From positions 49,169 through 113,168 of the forward strand of contig DAONJL010000001.1 in NCBI GenBank assembly GCA_035405645.1: 64,000 nucleotides of DNA, given 5' to 3'. Position 1 is the first letter of the stretch; every line of letters starts with the position of its first letter. The translations under genes were made by a program, and so were the position numbers. This document shows, piece after piece, positions 45,623 through 55,416 of this stretch. The notes below the pieces were generated by a model. That model did not search any database. It saw only the letters and a list, made by a program, of their open reading frames with translations, and had not been told where the DNA came from. This stretch comes from DAONJL01 sp035405645 [NCBI: bacterium]. Lineage in GTDB: Bacteria > JAGOBX01 > DAONJL01.

Positions 45623-46603
45623 ATGAAAAAATTATTAATAATATTATTATTTATAATAATTATTATTTTAATTCTGTTTAAAATAAAAACACCAGATAAT
45701 TTACCTGAAAAAATTGTGATAAAAAATGTTATCACTATTCCTTTAAAGTTAGAAAATAATTTACCTTTATTATATCCAAAAATTTCACATAATAATCAAT
45801 ATATAATTTATACTACTGCAACAAAAGATGGTTTATATTTATATGAAATTAAAACTAATCAATCAAAAAAAATTATTTCAGAAAAATTAGCAGATACTTT
45901 TTATGATTGGTCAATGGATGATAATTTTATTGCTTATACAACATATATAGAAAAAGAAGATGGCTTATTTTATTATGTGATTAAAGTATATGATTTATCA
46001 GCAAACAAAAATGAAGATATAAATGAACCCTGTCGGGAAATAACTAAACCAACCTGGTTAGTAAAATCAAAAAATGAAATGTTACTTTATTTTTTTGCTG
46101 ATAATATTTTAAAAGAAAAAATATATAATGCAAAAAGCAAATTAGATTATAATAAAAAAAATGAAGAGCGAATTGTATTTCAAAAAGATATGAATATATG
46201 GTCACAAAAACTCGATAAAACTGATGTGCGAAGATTAAGTTTAAATGGGGGCTATAATCCTATTCTATCGCCTGACAAACAAAAAGTATTATTTCAAAAT
46301 GGTGATGAAATTTTTTATACTTTTGTAACAGGCGAAACAGAAGCAATAAAAATTGGTATTGGTCTTGAAGCAATCTGGACAAAAGATAGTAATAAAATTG
46401 TATTTATTAAAACAGAAGATGATGGGCATGATATTACTGCATCAGATATTTTTTATTATGATATAAACACAAAAAAAATTGAGCAATTAACAAATACAAA
46501 AGATAAAATCGAATTGCATCCTTATCTATCGGCAGATAATAAAGAATTATATTATGTTGATTATAAAACTAATCAGTTGGAAAAATTCGAATTAAAATTA
46601 TAA
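45623..46603 (+). CDS. Membrane-anchored TolB-like beta-propeller protein
   Basis: 326 residues. One N-terminal hydrophobic segment (about 1-20) anchors or exports it. The rest shows repeated PD40/TolB-type blades such as YPKISHNNQYIIYTT, DWSMDDNFIAYTT, NPILSPDKQKVLFQ, EAIWTKDSNKIVFIKT and HPYLSADNKELYYVDY. Such propellers bind peptides or other proteins. It is transcribed just ahead of the amidase fusion (16 bp gap with a GAGGTGA site). Function unknown. Confidence 0.72.
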   Translation: MKKLLIILLFIIIIILILFKIKTPDNLPEKIVIKNVITIPLKLENNLPLLYPKISHNNQYIIYTTATKDGLYLYEIKTNQSKKIISEKLADTFYDWSMDDNFIAYTTYIEKEDGLFYYVIKVYDLSANKNEDINEPCREITKPTWLVKSKNEMLLYFFADNILKEKIYNAKSKLDYNKKNEERIVFQKDMNIWSQKLDKTDVRRLSLNGGYNPILSPDKQKVLFQNGDEIFYTFVTGETEAIKIGIGLEAIWTKDSNKIVFIKTEDDGHDITASDIFYYDINTKKIEQLTNTKDKIELHPYLSADNKELYYVDYKTNQLEKFELKL

Positions 46604-46619
46604 AAAGAGGTGATAAAAA

Positions 46620-49600
46620 ATGTTTAAAACAAAATTATTCCTTTTTATCTTTATCTTAATGTCTTCAACAATTATTATTAGTGCACCATTAACTGGAATT
46701 AAAATTTGCCTTGACCCGGGACACGGTGGCAATGCAGGACAAACATATAATGGCAATCCTGGTGACCCAGGTGCAATTGGTTTAAATGGCTTACGCGAAG
46801 CAGATGTAAATTTACAGGTTGCAACAGAATTAAAATCATTATTAGCCGGTGCTGGCGCTGATGTTTATATGACAAGAACTGATAATGTTTTTATTACTCT
46901 TGGTGGAAGAACAACTTATGCAAATAATGCAAAAGTAGATAGATTTGTTTCAATTCATTTTAATGCGTCCTCATCAAGAAGTGCAAATTATTCAGGTGCA
47001 CATGTCTATACCAGTGCAAGTCAAAATAGTATAGATTTAGCTTCTAAAACAATAATTGAAATTGAAAAAGCATTAAAATTGCCATTAGTAAGCACTAATT
47101 GTGGGGTGCGTGGTGTTCATAAAGATGACTTCTATGTTGTTAGAAATACAAATATGCCTGCTGAATTAACTGAAAGTTCTTTTATTTCTAATATTGATGA
47201 AGAAGCAAGATTAAGAAATCCTGATTATGTTAAATCAATAGCACGAGCACATTATTTAGGTGTATTAGCACATTTTAATAAATCAGTGCCTGATGATATT
47301 CAACCACCAGTAATTGCACATACTAAAGTAAATGATGTATTTGATAATGAAGATATAAATGTTGTTGCAACAGTAACTGATAATAAAGGAATTAAAAATG
47401 TTTATTTATATTACAGAAATATTAATGAATTAAATTTTGCAGTTATTGAAATGTCAAAAATAGCAGATAATCAATACTCTGCTGTTATTCCTGCTGCTTA
47501 TACAAAAGTTGGTAAATTAGAATATTATATTAAAGCAATTGATTCTTCTGCAACTGCTAATTCCGCTATTTTACCTGCTTCTGCACCTGCCTCTAATTTT
47601 ATAATAAATATAAATGAAGTTCCTTCAACAGGTAAACTTGTTGGTATTATTTTTGACCTTGAAACTGACAAAAGATTAGAAGGTGTAAAATGCACTTTAA
47701 CACCAGGCAATATTTCTTTTTTTACTTCAAGCACTGGTCTTTATACTTTTGATAAATTAAAAGCAGGTGATTATACTGTTACAGCAGAATATCAAGGCTA
47801 TAAAACAGCATCAAGCAGTAAAACAGTTATTGCTGACCAAACAGTATGGAATTCAATAAAAATACAAAAAGAACAAAATAGATTTAAAGATAAAGTAATT
47901 ATCAGTGAAATAATGTGGGCTGGTTATGAGTATGTTGAATTATACAATAGAACTGATGAAATTATCGATATTTCAAATTGGCAATTAGTTAATAGTTCAA
48001 ATAAAATAATCAAAATAAATGATAATGCAAAGATATATCCAAAAAGTTATTATTTAATCGCTAAAAAAGGTGCATTAACTGATATAACGCCAAATGAAAT
48101 TAAATCAATTTCATTATTAAATACTATTGATACTTTAAAATTATATTCAGGAAATATTTCAGAAGATAATTTAGTTGATGCTGTTGTTTTTACTAATAAA
48201 TGGCCTGCTGGTAATTCAAAAGACAAAGGTCATTCAATGGCTGTTAAAGATTTAACAAAAAGTAATGATACTGCTGATAATTGGTTTACATCAGACCAAT
48301 TTTTTGGTGGTAGATATGGCACACCTGGCTTTGATAATAATGCTGTTAAAACAGCAGCAACATCAGGCACAACAAGAAGTGCAAGTTCTACTTCTGGCAC
48401 AAGTGGTTATAAAAATACTTCAGCAATTATGGTAATTACCGGTCCAACAATTATTAATATTGGTTCAACTTATAAGTATAAAGCAGAAGTAATTTCAAAA
48501 ACAGGCAAAGTATTAAAAACATTTGAATTTGACCATAAATTTGATTCAACTGATGATTTACAAATTGTTAAAACAACAACAATAACAGAAAACGGGCAAA
48601 CTGAACAAGTAACTGGAATTTTATCTGTTTCAGTAAGAGACTATGGTAAATTAGAAGCATATTTTAATAATCCAGCAACAGGTGATAAAATATTAGAAAA
48701 CAAATTAGTTGAATTAATAGCAAGTGCTAAATCAAGTATTGATGTTGCTATTTATTCATTAAAAAGTTGGAATGTTGTAAATGCACTTGTTAATGCTGCA
48801 AAAATAATAGGTGCACAAAATATAAGAATAGTTACAGAAGGTGAAGTATATAACGATAAATCTTCAAAAGAGTATTATTCAAAACTAAAAGAAGCAGGTA
48901 TTAAAATTGTTCTTGATTCTTCAAAAGCAAGTGAAACTACTTTAATGCATAATAAATTTGTTGTGATTGATGATAAAAAAGTTTTAACTGGTTCATATAA
49001 TTTTAATTACTCTTCAGCAATGAACGATAATAACAATATTGTAATAATTGAATCAGTAAAAGTAGCAGAACAATTTAAGAAAGAATTTAATGAAATGTTT
49101 GTTTCAAAAAAATTTGGTGTCGAAAAAACAGACAATACCTTACATAGTTTTGCTATTTCAAGTAATAGTTCATCAAATTTAATTAACATAAATAAAGCAT
49201 CAATTGAAGAACTTACAACCTTACCATCAATTGGCACAACAACAGCAAAAAATATTGTCGATTATCGTAATGCTAATGGTTCATTTATTAAAATCGATGA
49301 TATAAAAAATGTAAAAGGAATTGGTTCAACTACTTTTGATAAAATAAAAAATTTAATAACAGTAAATGATGGTAATGAAAAAGATGGCAGCACTGAAATA
49401 GAAATATATTTTTCACCATCAGATAATTGTTTATATAATTTAAGAAAAGAATTAAATAAAGCAAAATCAGAAATTGTTTTTTGCGTGTTTGCTTTTACAG
49501 ACCAGAACATTGCATCTGATTTAATAAGTGCAAAAAATCGCGGCGTATCTATAGCAGGTGTATTTGATTCCATACAAACTGAAAATTCATATTCAAAATT

Positions 49601-50012
49601 TGAAACATTAAAAAATGCTGGTTTAAATGTAATTAAATCAGTAAATTCAAAAGGCATTATGCATAATAAATTTGCTGTTATTGATAAATCTGTAGTTATA
49701 ACTGGTTCGTTCAATTGGACTAATACTGCTAATTCTTCGAATGATGAAAATTTAATTATTATTCATTCACCTGAATTAGCACAAAAGTATTATGCTGAAT
49801 ATCAAAAAATAGTCGCAGCAAGTAAGATAAACATTAATATTGCAAGTAAAAATGATTTAATGAAATTACCAGGCATTGGTGAAACAACAGCACAAAAAAT
49901 TATTGATTACCGCACAAAAAATGGTGCTTTTAAATCAATTGATGATATTAAAAATGTTACTGGTATCGGCACAACTACTTATAACAACATAAAAAATCTA
50001 ATAACTGTATAA
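46620..50012 (+). CDS. Secreted fusion: N-acetylmuramoyl-L-alanine amidase, LTD, two PLD-like domains, two ComEA-like HhH domains
   Basis: 1130 residues. Order: signal peptide (1-22); Amidase_3 (about 24-222) with zinc and catalytic residues in DPGHGG, LREADVN, SIHFNAS and AELTESSF; Ig-like domain (about 225-330); carboxypeptidase-regulatory-like domain (about 335-418); lamin-tail domain (about 423-575); Ser/Thr linker; PLD-like domain 1 (HKD-type HNKFVVIDDKK, H777); ComEA-like helix-hairpin-helix 1 (about 860-920); PLD-like domain 2 (HNKFAVIDKS, H1015); HhH 2 (about 1068-1130, KININIASKNDLMKLPGIG). Each part is a known family; I do not recall this combination. It suggests a wall-cutting, DNA-binding and DNA-cutting secreted protein, which is inference. 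GAGGTG precedes the ATG. Confidence 0.92.
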   Translation: MFKTKLFLFIFILMSSTIIISAPLTGIKICLDPGHGGNAGQTYNGNPGDPGAIGLNGLREADVNLQVATELKSLLAGAGADVYMTRTDNVFITLGGRTTYANNAKVDRFVSIHFNASSSRSANYSGAHVYTSASQNSIDLASKTIIEIEKALKLPLVSTNCGVRGVHKDDFYVVRNTNMPAELTESSFISNIDEEARLRNPDYVKSIARAHYLGVLAHFNKSVPDDIQPPVIAHTKVNDVFDNEDINVVATVTDNKGIKNVYLYYRNINELNFAVIEMSKIADNQYSAVIPAAYTKVGKLEYYIKAIDSSATANSAILPASAPASNFIININEVPSTGKLVGIIFDLETDKRLEGVKCTLTPGNISFFTSSTGLYTFDKLKAGDYTVTAEYQGYKTASSSKTVIADQTVWNSIKIQKEQNRFKDKVIISEIMWAGYEYVELYNRTDEIIDISNWQLVNSSNKIIKINDNAKIYPKSYYLIAKKGALTDITPNEIKSISLLNTIDTLKLYSGNISEDNLVDAVVFTNKWPAGNSKDKGHSMAVKDLTKSNDTADNWFTSDQFFGGRYGTPGFDNNAVKTAATSGTTRSASSTSGTSGYKNTSAIMVITGPTIINIGSTYKYKAEVISKTGKVLKTFEFDHKFDSTDDLQIVKTTTITENGQTEQVTGILSVSVRDYGKLEAYFNNPATGDKILENKLVELIASAKSSIDVAIYSLKSWNVVNALVNAAKIIGAQNIRIVTEGEVYNDKSSKEYYSKLKEAGIKIVLDSSKASETTLMHNKFVVIDDKKVLTGSYNFNYSSAMNDNNNIVIIESVKVAEQFKKEFNEMFVSKKFGVEKTDNTLHSFAISSNSSSNLININKASIEELTTLPSIGTTTAKNIVDYRNANGSFIKIDDIKNVKGIGSTTFDKIKNLITVNDGNEKDGSTEIEIYFSPSDNCLYNLRKELNKAKSEIVFCVFAFTDQNIASDLISAKNRGVSIAGVFDSIQTENSYSKFETLKNAGLNVIKSVNSKGIMHNKFAVIDKSVVITGSFNWTNTANSSNDENLIIIHSPELAQKYYAEYQKIVAASKININIASKNDLMKLPGIGETTAQKIIDYRTKNGAFKSIDDIKNVTGIGTTTYNNIKNLITV

Positions 50013-50022
50013 ATTTTTTTGA

Positions 50023-50997
50023 ATGAAAAAATATCTTATTTTGCTTCTGCTTATAATTGTCGTTGTTTATCTTTTTTTTTTAAAAATTTATACAGTAAAA
50101 AAAATTTTTCCAGAGTTATTTGATACTTATTTTGAAATTGCATTAGTTGGTAAAAATCCATATAAACTTAATGAACAAATAAATGAAATAAAAAATATTA
50201 TTATTGAGAATGAAAAAATAGTAAATTTCTTTGATGAAAATTCTGAATTATCAAAAGTAAATAAAAAAGCCAAAACTGAATACACTCAATTATCTGACAC
50301 ATTATTTCAAATTATTAAAATTGGTTATGCTTATGAACAATTAACTAATAGAAAATTCAGCATTTTATTAGGTGAATTTAAGAATATTTATAATGATATA
50401 ATTACAAATAATGTTTTACCGGATACTGTTTTAATTTCTAAAAAATTAGATTCTTTTAAAAATGGTAATTTATTATTTCAAAATAAATCAATAAAATTTT
50501 CTAATCCTGATATTTCAATTGATTTAGGTAGTTTAGCAAAAGGTTATGTGATTGATTTTATTATTAATTATTGTTTAAAACAAAATAATATTTATGCTGG
50601 CATAATAAATGGTGGCGGTGATTTAAGAGTTTTTTGTAAAGAGAATAAATATAATAAAAAGTGGCGAATAGGAATACAACATCCACGAAAATCCGACGAA
50701 CTGCTTGATGTTATTGAATTAACAAATGGTGCAGTTGCTACATCAGGTGATTATCAACGCTTCACAATACTAAATAATCAGCGTTTTCATCATATAATTA
50801 ACACACAAACTGGATTACCTGCTGATGAAAACATTTCAGCAACTATTATTTTCGATAAATGTGTTGATGCTGATGTATTAGCAACAATTTTTTTTATTTA
50901 TAACTTGCAAGAACGAAATGATTTTATTAAAATAAATAGTTTAAATCTTAAATATTTAATAATGGATAAAACAGAAAAAATTTCAAAAAATTTTTAA
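50023..50997 (+). CDS. apbE: ApbE-family FAD:protein FMN transferase
   Basis: 324 residues with an N-terminal membrane segment (about 4-22). It attaches FMN covalently to Thr or Ser of target flavoproteins (such as Rnf or Nqr subunits) outside the cytoplasmic membrane. Motifs: ISIDLGSLAKGYVID, IINGGGDLRVF, VATSGDYQRF, HHIINTQTGLPA and the metal site DADVLATIFF. It begins 10 bp after the amidase fusion. The flavoprotein target is not in the window. Confidence 0.92.
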   Translation: MKKYLILLLLIIVVVYLFFLKIYTVKKIFPELFDTYFEIALVGKNPYKLNEQINEIKNIIIENEKIVNFFDENSELSKVNKKAKTEYTQLSDTLFQIIKIGYAYEQLTNRKFSILLGEFKNIYNDIITNNVLPDTVLISKKLDSFKNGNLLFQNKSIKFSNPDISIDLGSLAKGYVIDFIINYCLKQNNIYAGIINGGGDLRVFCKENKYNKKWRIGIQHPRKSDELLDVIELTNGAVATSGDYQRFTILNNQRFHHIINTQTGLPADENISATIIFDKCVDADVLATIFFIYNLQERNDFIKINSLNLKYLIMDKTEKISKNF

Positions 50998-51008
50998 GGT
51001 GAAATTTT

Positions 51009-51809
51009 ATGCCAAAAAGAGTATTAATTGTTGATGATGAAAAATATTTAAGATATATATTAAAAATGAATCTGGAAAAAATTGGTATTGAAGTAAGTGA
51101 AGCAGAAAACGGAAAAGTAGCTATAGAATTAATTAATAATATCAGACCTGACTTAATTATACTTGATATTATGATGCCTGATATAAATGGCTTTGAAGTA
51201 TTAAAAACAATTAAACAATCATTAATTCTTTCACAAATACCAGTTATTATGTTATCAGCACGCTCACAAAAAAAAGATATGGAATTAGCAAAAGCATTAG
51301 GCGCTTATAAATATATTGTTAAACCATTTCAAATTAATGAATTTCTTACTGAAGTAAAAAATATTTTAAGTTTAAAAGAAACAAAACATAATTTCGATAC
51401 AAAAGCAATTATATCACAAATACAAAATATTGTCGAAAAAAATAATTTTAAAGAAATTAGAAAATTAGAAGATTATTTAATAAATGATGAATATCCAACA
51501 GAAATAAGAGTTGAAGCAGCATTAGCATTAGGCAAATTAAAATCAGAAAATTCTGTTAATGTCTTATTAGATACAATTGATTATGCTGAACCTATTTTAA
51601 AAGAAAAGATAATCTGGGCATTAGGAAAAATAAATAATAAACGAGCATTTGGAAAATTAAATAATATTCTCCGTGATAAGAACGAGCCACAGGATATTAG
51701 AATGGCATGTGTTCTTGCAATAAAAAGTTTAGGTTTTGAAAGTGAAGTACAGGATATTATTGATGCTTTTAAAAATAAAAAATTAAAACATAAAAAAAAT
51801 AAAGATTGA
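51009..51809 (+). CDS. Response regulator receiver fused to HEAT-like repeats
   Basis: 266 residues. A receiver domain (1-120) with phosphoacceptor D53 (ILDIMMPDINGFEVL) and the KPF lysine motif is followed by a helical part (about 130-260) with HEAT/PBS-lyase-like repeats (IRVEAALALGKLKSENSVNVLL, KEKIIWALGKI, DIRMACVLAIKSLG). There is no DNA-binding domain, so output is probably by protein contact. SD AAGGTGAAA. It lies 11 bp after apbE. Confidence 0.88.
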   Translation: MPKRVLIVDDEKYLRYILKMNLEKIGIEVSEAENGKVAIELINNIRPDLIILDIMMPDINGFEVLKTIKQSLILSQIPVIMLSARSQKKDMELAKALGAYKYIVKPFQINEFLTEVKNILSLKETKHNFDTKAIISQIQNIVEKNNFKEIRKLEDYLINDEYPTEIRVEAALALGKLKSENSVNVLLDTIDYAEPILKEKIIWALGKINNKRAFGKLNNILRDKNEPQDIRMACVLAIKSLGFESEVQDIIDAFKNKKLKHKKNKD

Positions 51810-51842
51810 CAATTTTAAATTTTATAAATAAAAAGAATTTTT

Positions 51843-52670
51843 ATGATTGATTTAAAAAATTTATTTTTTCCTTTATATACTAAAACATTAAATAAAAAAA
51901 TTAGTTCTGAAATTAAAAGTTCCACTGAAAAAATTTCATCTGGTCTAAATAATACTGGGGCATTGCAAACAAAAGATTTAGTTTTATCAGAAGAATATAA
52001 AACAAATAAAAATACTGTTGCTCAATTAATAAATGAATTAAATACTTCTATTACTTACCTAACTGCTTTTGATGATGGTCTTGCAGAAACAAAAAATATA
52101 CTTGATAGAATGCATACAATTTGTTTAAGAGCAAGTAATGAAACAATGAGTGAAAATGAGATAAATTTAATCTCAGTAGAAATAAAAGAATTACAAAAAG
52201 AATTAACTGAAAATGCAGAAAAAATTTATCAATTAAACAATAAAATTTTTCTTAAAGATACTGATAAAATAAATAAATTGTATTTTCATTATGGAATAAA
52301 ACCAGAAGATACATATATATTAGAATTAAAAGATTTAACTGCTGAGGGTTTAAATTTAAAAAAAGAAAATTTTAAAAATACAGAAGAAATCAGAGGTTAT
52401 TTAAAAACAATTGAAGAAAAATTAAATGAATTAGAAAAATATCGTAATAATATTAGTGTTGCTATTAATAAATTTCAAGAACGGCTTAATTCATTAAATT
52501 CCTTGAATATTTCTCTTGAACAAAATATATCTCAATTACAGGATACAGATGAAGCAAAAGAAATAATAAAAAATACAAAATTAAATACACACCAAAAAAT
52601 GATTGTCAATGTTGTTAATAATTTAGTTGAATTAGATAAATATAAAATAGATAAATTACTAAAATTTTAA
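51843..52670 (+). CDS. Short flagellin-like protein
   Basis: 275 residues, mostly helical. The N-terminal part follows the flagellin D0/D1 pattern: STEKISSGLNNTGALQTKDLVLSEEYK, LNTSITYLTAFDDGLAETKNILDRMHTICLRASNETMSENE, and ISVEIKELQKELTENAEKI. The C-terminal 70 residues resemble the matching coiled-coil half (YRNNISVAINKFQERLNSLNSLNISLEQNIS). It lacks most of the surface domains and is not close to other filament genes in this stretch. It may be a divergent minor flagellin or a hook-associated-like protein. Confidence 0.65.
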   Translation: MIDLKNLFFPLYTKTLNKKISSEIKSSTEKISSGLNNTGALQTKDLVLSEEYKTNKNTVAQLINELNTSITYLTAFDDGLAETKNILDRMHTICLRASNETMSENEINLISVEIKELQKELTENAEKIYQLNNKIFLKDTDKINKLYFHYGIKPEDTYILELKDLTAEGLNLKKENFKNTEEIRGYLKTIEEKLNELEKYRNNISVAINKFQERLNSLNSLNISLEQNISQLQDTDEAKEIIKNTKLNTHQKMIVNVVNNLVELDKYKIDKLLKF

Positions 52671-52681
52671 AAAGAGAAGAA

Positions 52682-53734
52682 ATGCTTAGTTTAACTGAAT
52701 TAAAAAAATTATTAACAGAAGCCCAAACGCCATTAATCAATCAAGAAAAAGTTTATTTTGTATATTCAGGCGAAACAAATAAAAATGTTGAATTAATTGG
52801 TGATATGAATTGCTGGCTTTCTGGTTATGATAAATTATACGAATTATCTAATTCAGGCATTTATTACATTGAAAAAATATTACCATTAAATAGTCGAATT
52901 GAATACAAATTTATTGTGAATAATAATTATGAACTTGACAAAAAAAACCCAAAAACAATATTAACTGAATTGGGCGAAAATTCAGTCTTAGAAATGCCAG
53001 AATATCCAGCGCATCCTGAATTTAAAACAAATTTAAATTTCAAACTATCCATTGAAAAAGATTTTGAAATAAATAGTAAATATCTAAATTACAAAAAAAA
53101 GATTAAACTATTATTGCCTTATAATTTTGATGCAAATGAAAAATATTTTCTTGTTATTTTTAATAATGGTAATAATTATTATAAATACGGCTTAATAAAA
53201 AATATTTTTGATTATATAACAAATAAACAATTAGTTAAACCTTTTGTGATTGCTTTAATTTATTCTTCAAATGAAGAAAAAAATTTTGAATATAATTTTA
53301 ATCTTAATTACTCAAAATTTATTCTTGAAGAATTATTATCTTTATTAAATATTGAAGTAAAAATAATTGAATCAGAAAAAGGTATAATATTAGGTGGTAA
53401 TTATTTAGGTGCATTAGAGGCTTTATTTTCTGCTACCAAAAGCGAAAAAAAAATAAATAAATTAATTTTACAAAGTTTAACAACTGAATATAATAATAAT
53501 AATATTTATTCTATTTCTTCTATTGATGAATTTTCAAATTTAGATATTTATTTGTGTTGGGGTAATTTTGAAAAGTATATAAATAATCAGAATCTAATTT
53601 CATTAAATGAAAAATTCATTGAATTTCTTGAAACAAACAAAATAAAATATTATAAAATGCGATATAATCAGGGACATAATTGGATAATGTGGGCAGGCGA
53701 TTTATTAAATGCTTTTATTTATCATCTCGAATAA
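52682..53734 (+). CDS. Esterase-like (Fes/IroD-type fold) protein with CBM48-like N-terminal domain
   Basis: 350 residues. The N-terminal domain (about 10-100) has the AMPK/CBM48-like pattern (VELIGDMNCWLSGYDKLYEL, YKFIVNN). The rest has an alpha/beta-hydrolase fold like enterochelin esterases, with a GHNWIMWAGDLLNAF end (H332). The nucleophile elbow reads GGNYLGAL with Asn240 where a serine is expected (GxSxG), so hydrolase activity is doubtful. It may be a binding protein. The 3' end overlaps the convergent M48-like gene by 13 bp. Confidence 0.7.
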   Translation: MLSLTELKKLLTEAQTPLINQEKVYFVYSGETNKNVELIGDMNCWLSGYDKLYELSNSGIYYIEKILPLNSRIEYKFIVNNNYELDKKNPKTILTELGENSVLEMPEYPAHPEFKTNLNFKLSIEKDFEINSKYLNYKKKIKLLLPYNFDANEKYFLVIFNNGNNYYKYGLIKNIFDYITNKQLVKPFVIALIYSSNEEKNFEYNFNLNYSKFILEELLSLLNIEVKIIESEKGIILGGNYLGALEALFSATKSEKKINKLILQSLTTEYNNNNIYSISSIDEFSNLDIYLCWGNFEKYINNQNLISLNEKFIEFLETNKIKYYKMRYNQGHNWIMWAGDLLNAFIYHLE

Positions 53735-55416
53735 TTTTTCTCTGCAATTCTTTTCTCTATGTATAATTGTAATATTTCAAGTTCTCTATTATCAAACCAG
53801 AATAAATTACAATTAGTACATCTATCAATCACAATGTAATCTTCATAATTATAATACGCTCTATTCATTAGCATTTTACAATTTGGACAAATTAAATGTT
53901 TTGAATTATCAATTTTTGTTATTTCTTTTTTTAAACCCATCTTATTTATTTTTCCTTTATATTCTTTTGCATACTCTATTTCTTCAAGTGTAAATGTTCT
54001 AATATTTCTATTTATTATTCTAATTATTTTTTCTTTTGTTAATAAATAACCCTTACATTTATTACATCGTTCAACAGGCACAAATTCATAATATGTTTCA
54101 TATAACCTACCACCAATAAATCCACATCTTGGACACATTCGTTTTGATTGCTCTAAACTACTTATATCAAAAATATCAGGAAAAATATTTTTAAATTCTG
54201 CAACAATATTTGTCCCTGCTATATTTATATATGTTTCAGGTGTTAAATTTTCTATTTCAAATAATTGACTCTTTTTATATGGTCCAAACCATTCATTATT
54301 CATATATACATAATAATCATTTTCTTTTATTAAATTTTTCTCTTCTTTTTCTTTCCCTTCATTTATTTTTTCTTTCTCTCTAAAATATTTCTCTTTTTCT
54401 TTTGCATAATAAAATTTCTCTAATGAACTTCCAGCAATAATAAGTAAATTATTTAATCTCTCGTTTATTGGTGGATGAGTTGAAAACAAATCAGCAAAAA
54501 AACCTTTCTTTTCGTTTATGGTGTTTATTTCAGGTGGAACAATAAATAATGGTGAAAATGATGAATAAATAAATATTTCTTTATCAATGCGTGAAGTATT
54601 TATTTTATATAATGCGCTAACAAGTGCCATTGGATTTCTTGTTATTTCAACTGATTTTACATCAGCATAATTTTCACGATTTCGTGAAATAAATATTATC
54701 ATTATTTTTAATAACAATTGTGCTAATAATAATGATGGTAACATAATTATAAAATTAAAACTTTGATTTTTTTTATTAATATAATTTTTATTTTTTTCCT
54801 GTGGAAATTTTAAAAATACTTTTGAATATAAATTTTTTATAAACTCGTAACTCGAACAAATAAAAGTAATAATTTCTGTATCTTTATTTATAATATGAAC
54901 AAATTGTTGGGCAATAACTGCCTGTAATTCTTCACGAGTAAATTTTGTTATTATGCCCTCACTTATTCCTATTGCCTTTATTTTTCCTGCACTACAGGAA
55001 AATATATTTTGTGAAAAAGTTGGTATTATTATTATTTCTATTTCTTCATTATAATTTGTTGCTACTTTTAACTCTTCTACTATATTTATTATTTGTTTAT
55101 GTAATACATCATTTATATCTGGTTTATAGCAATTTAATATTTCTCTAATAAAAATAATACTTTTATTCTTATAAAATTTATACTGAAAAAAAATAATAAA
55201 AGAACTAATAATTATTGAAATAATAAATAAATTTTTATCAACAAAATTTATTTTAGAATATCGAAATAAGCAAAAAATAAAAGAAATGAAAATCAAATAA
55301 GAGATAATTATATACAGAATTATTGTTATGAAAATAATAAAAATAAATTTCAGTTGATTGTTTTTTATCTGGGTCCAAAAATCAGATAAAAGAAAATTCT
55401 TATTTGTTAAATTCAA
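53722..55416 (-). CDS. M48-like membrane protein with inactive zinc site, GYF-like domain and zinc ribbons
   Basis: 564 residues. Two N-terminal membrane helices (about 22-85), an M48/HtpX-like domain (about 95-330) with two more hydrophobic stretches, a GYF_2-like domain (about 365-410, EWFGPYKKSQL) and two TFIIB-type zinc ribbons (CPRC...CNKC and CPNC...CTNC). The metalloprotease motif HExxH is QQFVH (170-174) and so lacks the first zinc histidine and the catalytic glutamate, though RENYAD and FSTHPPINERL remain. It probably acts as a non-catalytic scaffold. It overlaps lemA by 4 bp (ATGA). Confidence 0.82.
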   Translation of the reverse strand: MNLTNKNFLLSDFWTQIKNNQLKFIFIIFITIILYIIISYLIFISFIFCLFRYSKINFVDKNLFIISIIISSFIIFFQYKFYKNKSIIFIREILNCYKPDINDVLHKQIINIVEELKVATNYNEEIEIIIIPTFSQNIFSCSAGKIKAIGISEGIITKFTREELQAVIAQQFVHIINKDTEIITFICSSYEFIKNLYSKVFLKFPQEKNKNYINKKNQSFNFIIMLPSLLLAQLLLKIMIIFISRNRENYADVKSVEITRNPMALVSALYKINTSRIDKEIFIYSSFSPLFIVPPEINTINEKKGFFADLFSTHPPINERLNNLLIIAGSSLEKFYYAKEKEKYFREKEKINEGKEKEEKNLIKENDYYVYMNNEWFGPYKKSQLFEIENLTPETYINIAGTNIVAEFKNIFPDIFDISSLEQSKRMCPRCGFIGGRLYETYYEFVPVERCNKCKGYLLTKEKIIRIINRNIRTFTLEEIEYAKEYKGKINKMGLKKEITKIDNSKHLICPNCKMLMNRAYYNYEDYIVIDRCTNCNLFWFDNRELEILQLYIEKRIAEKNYSR

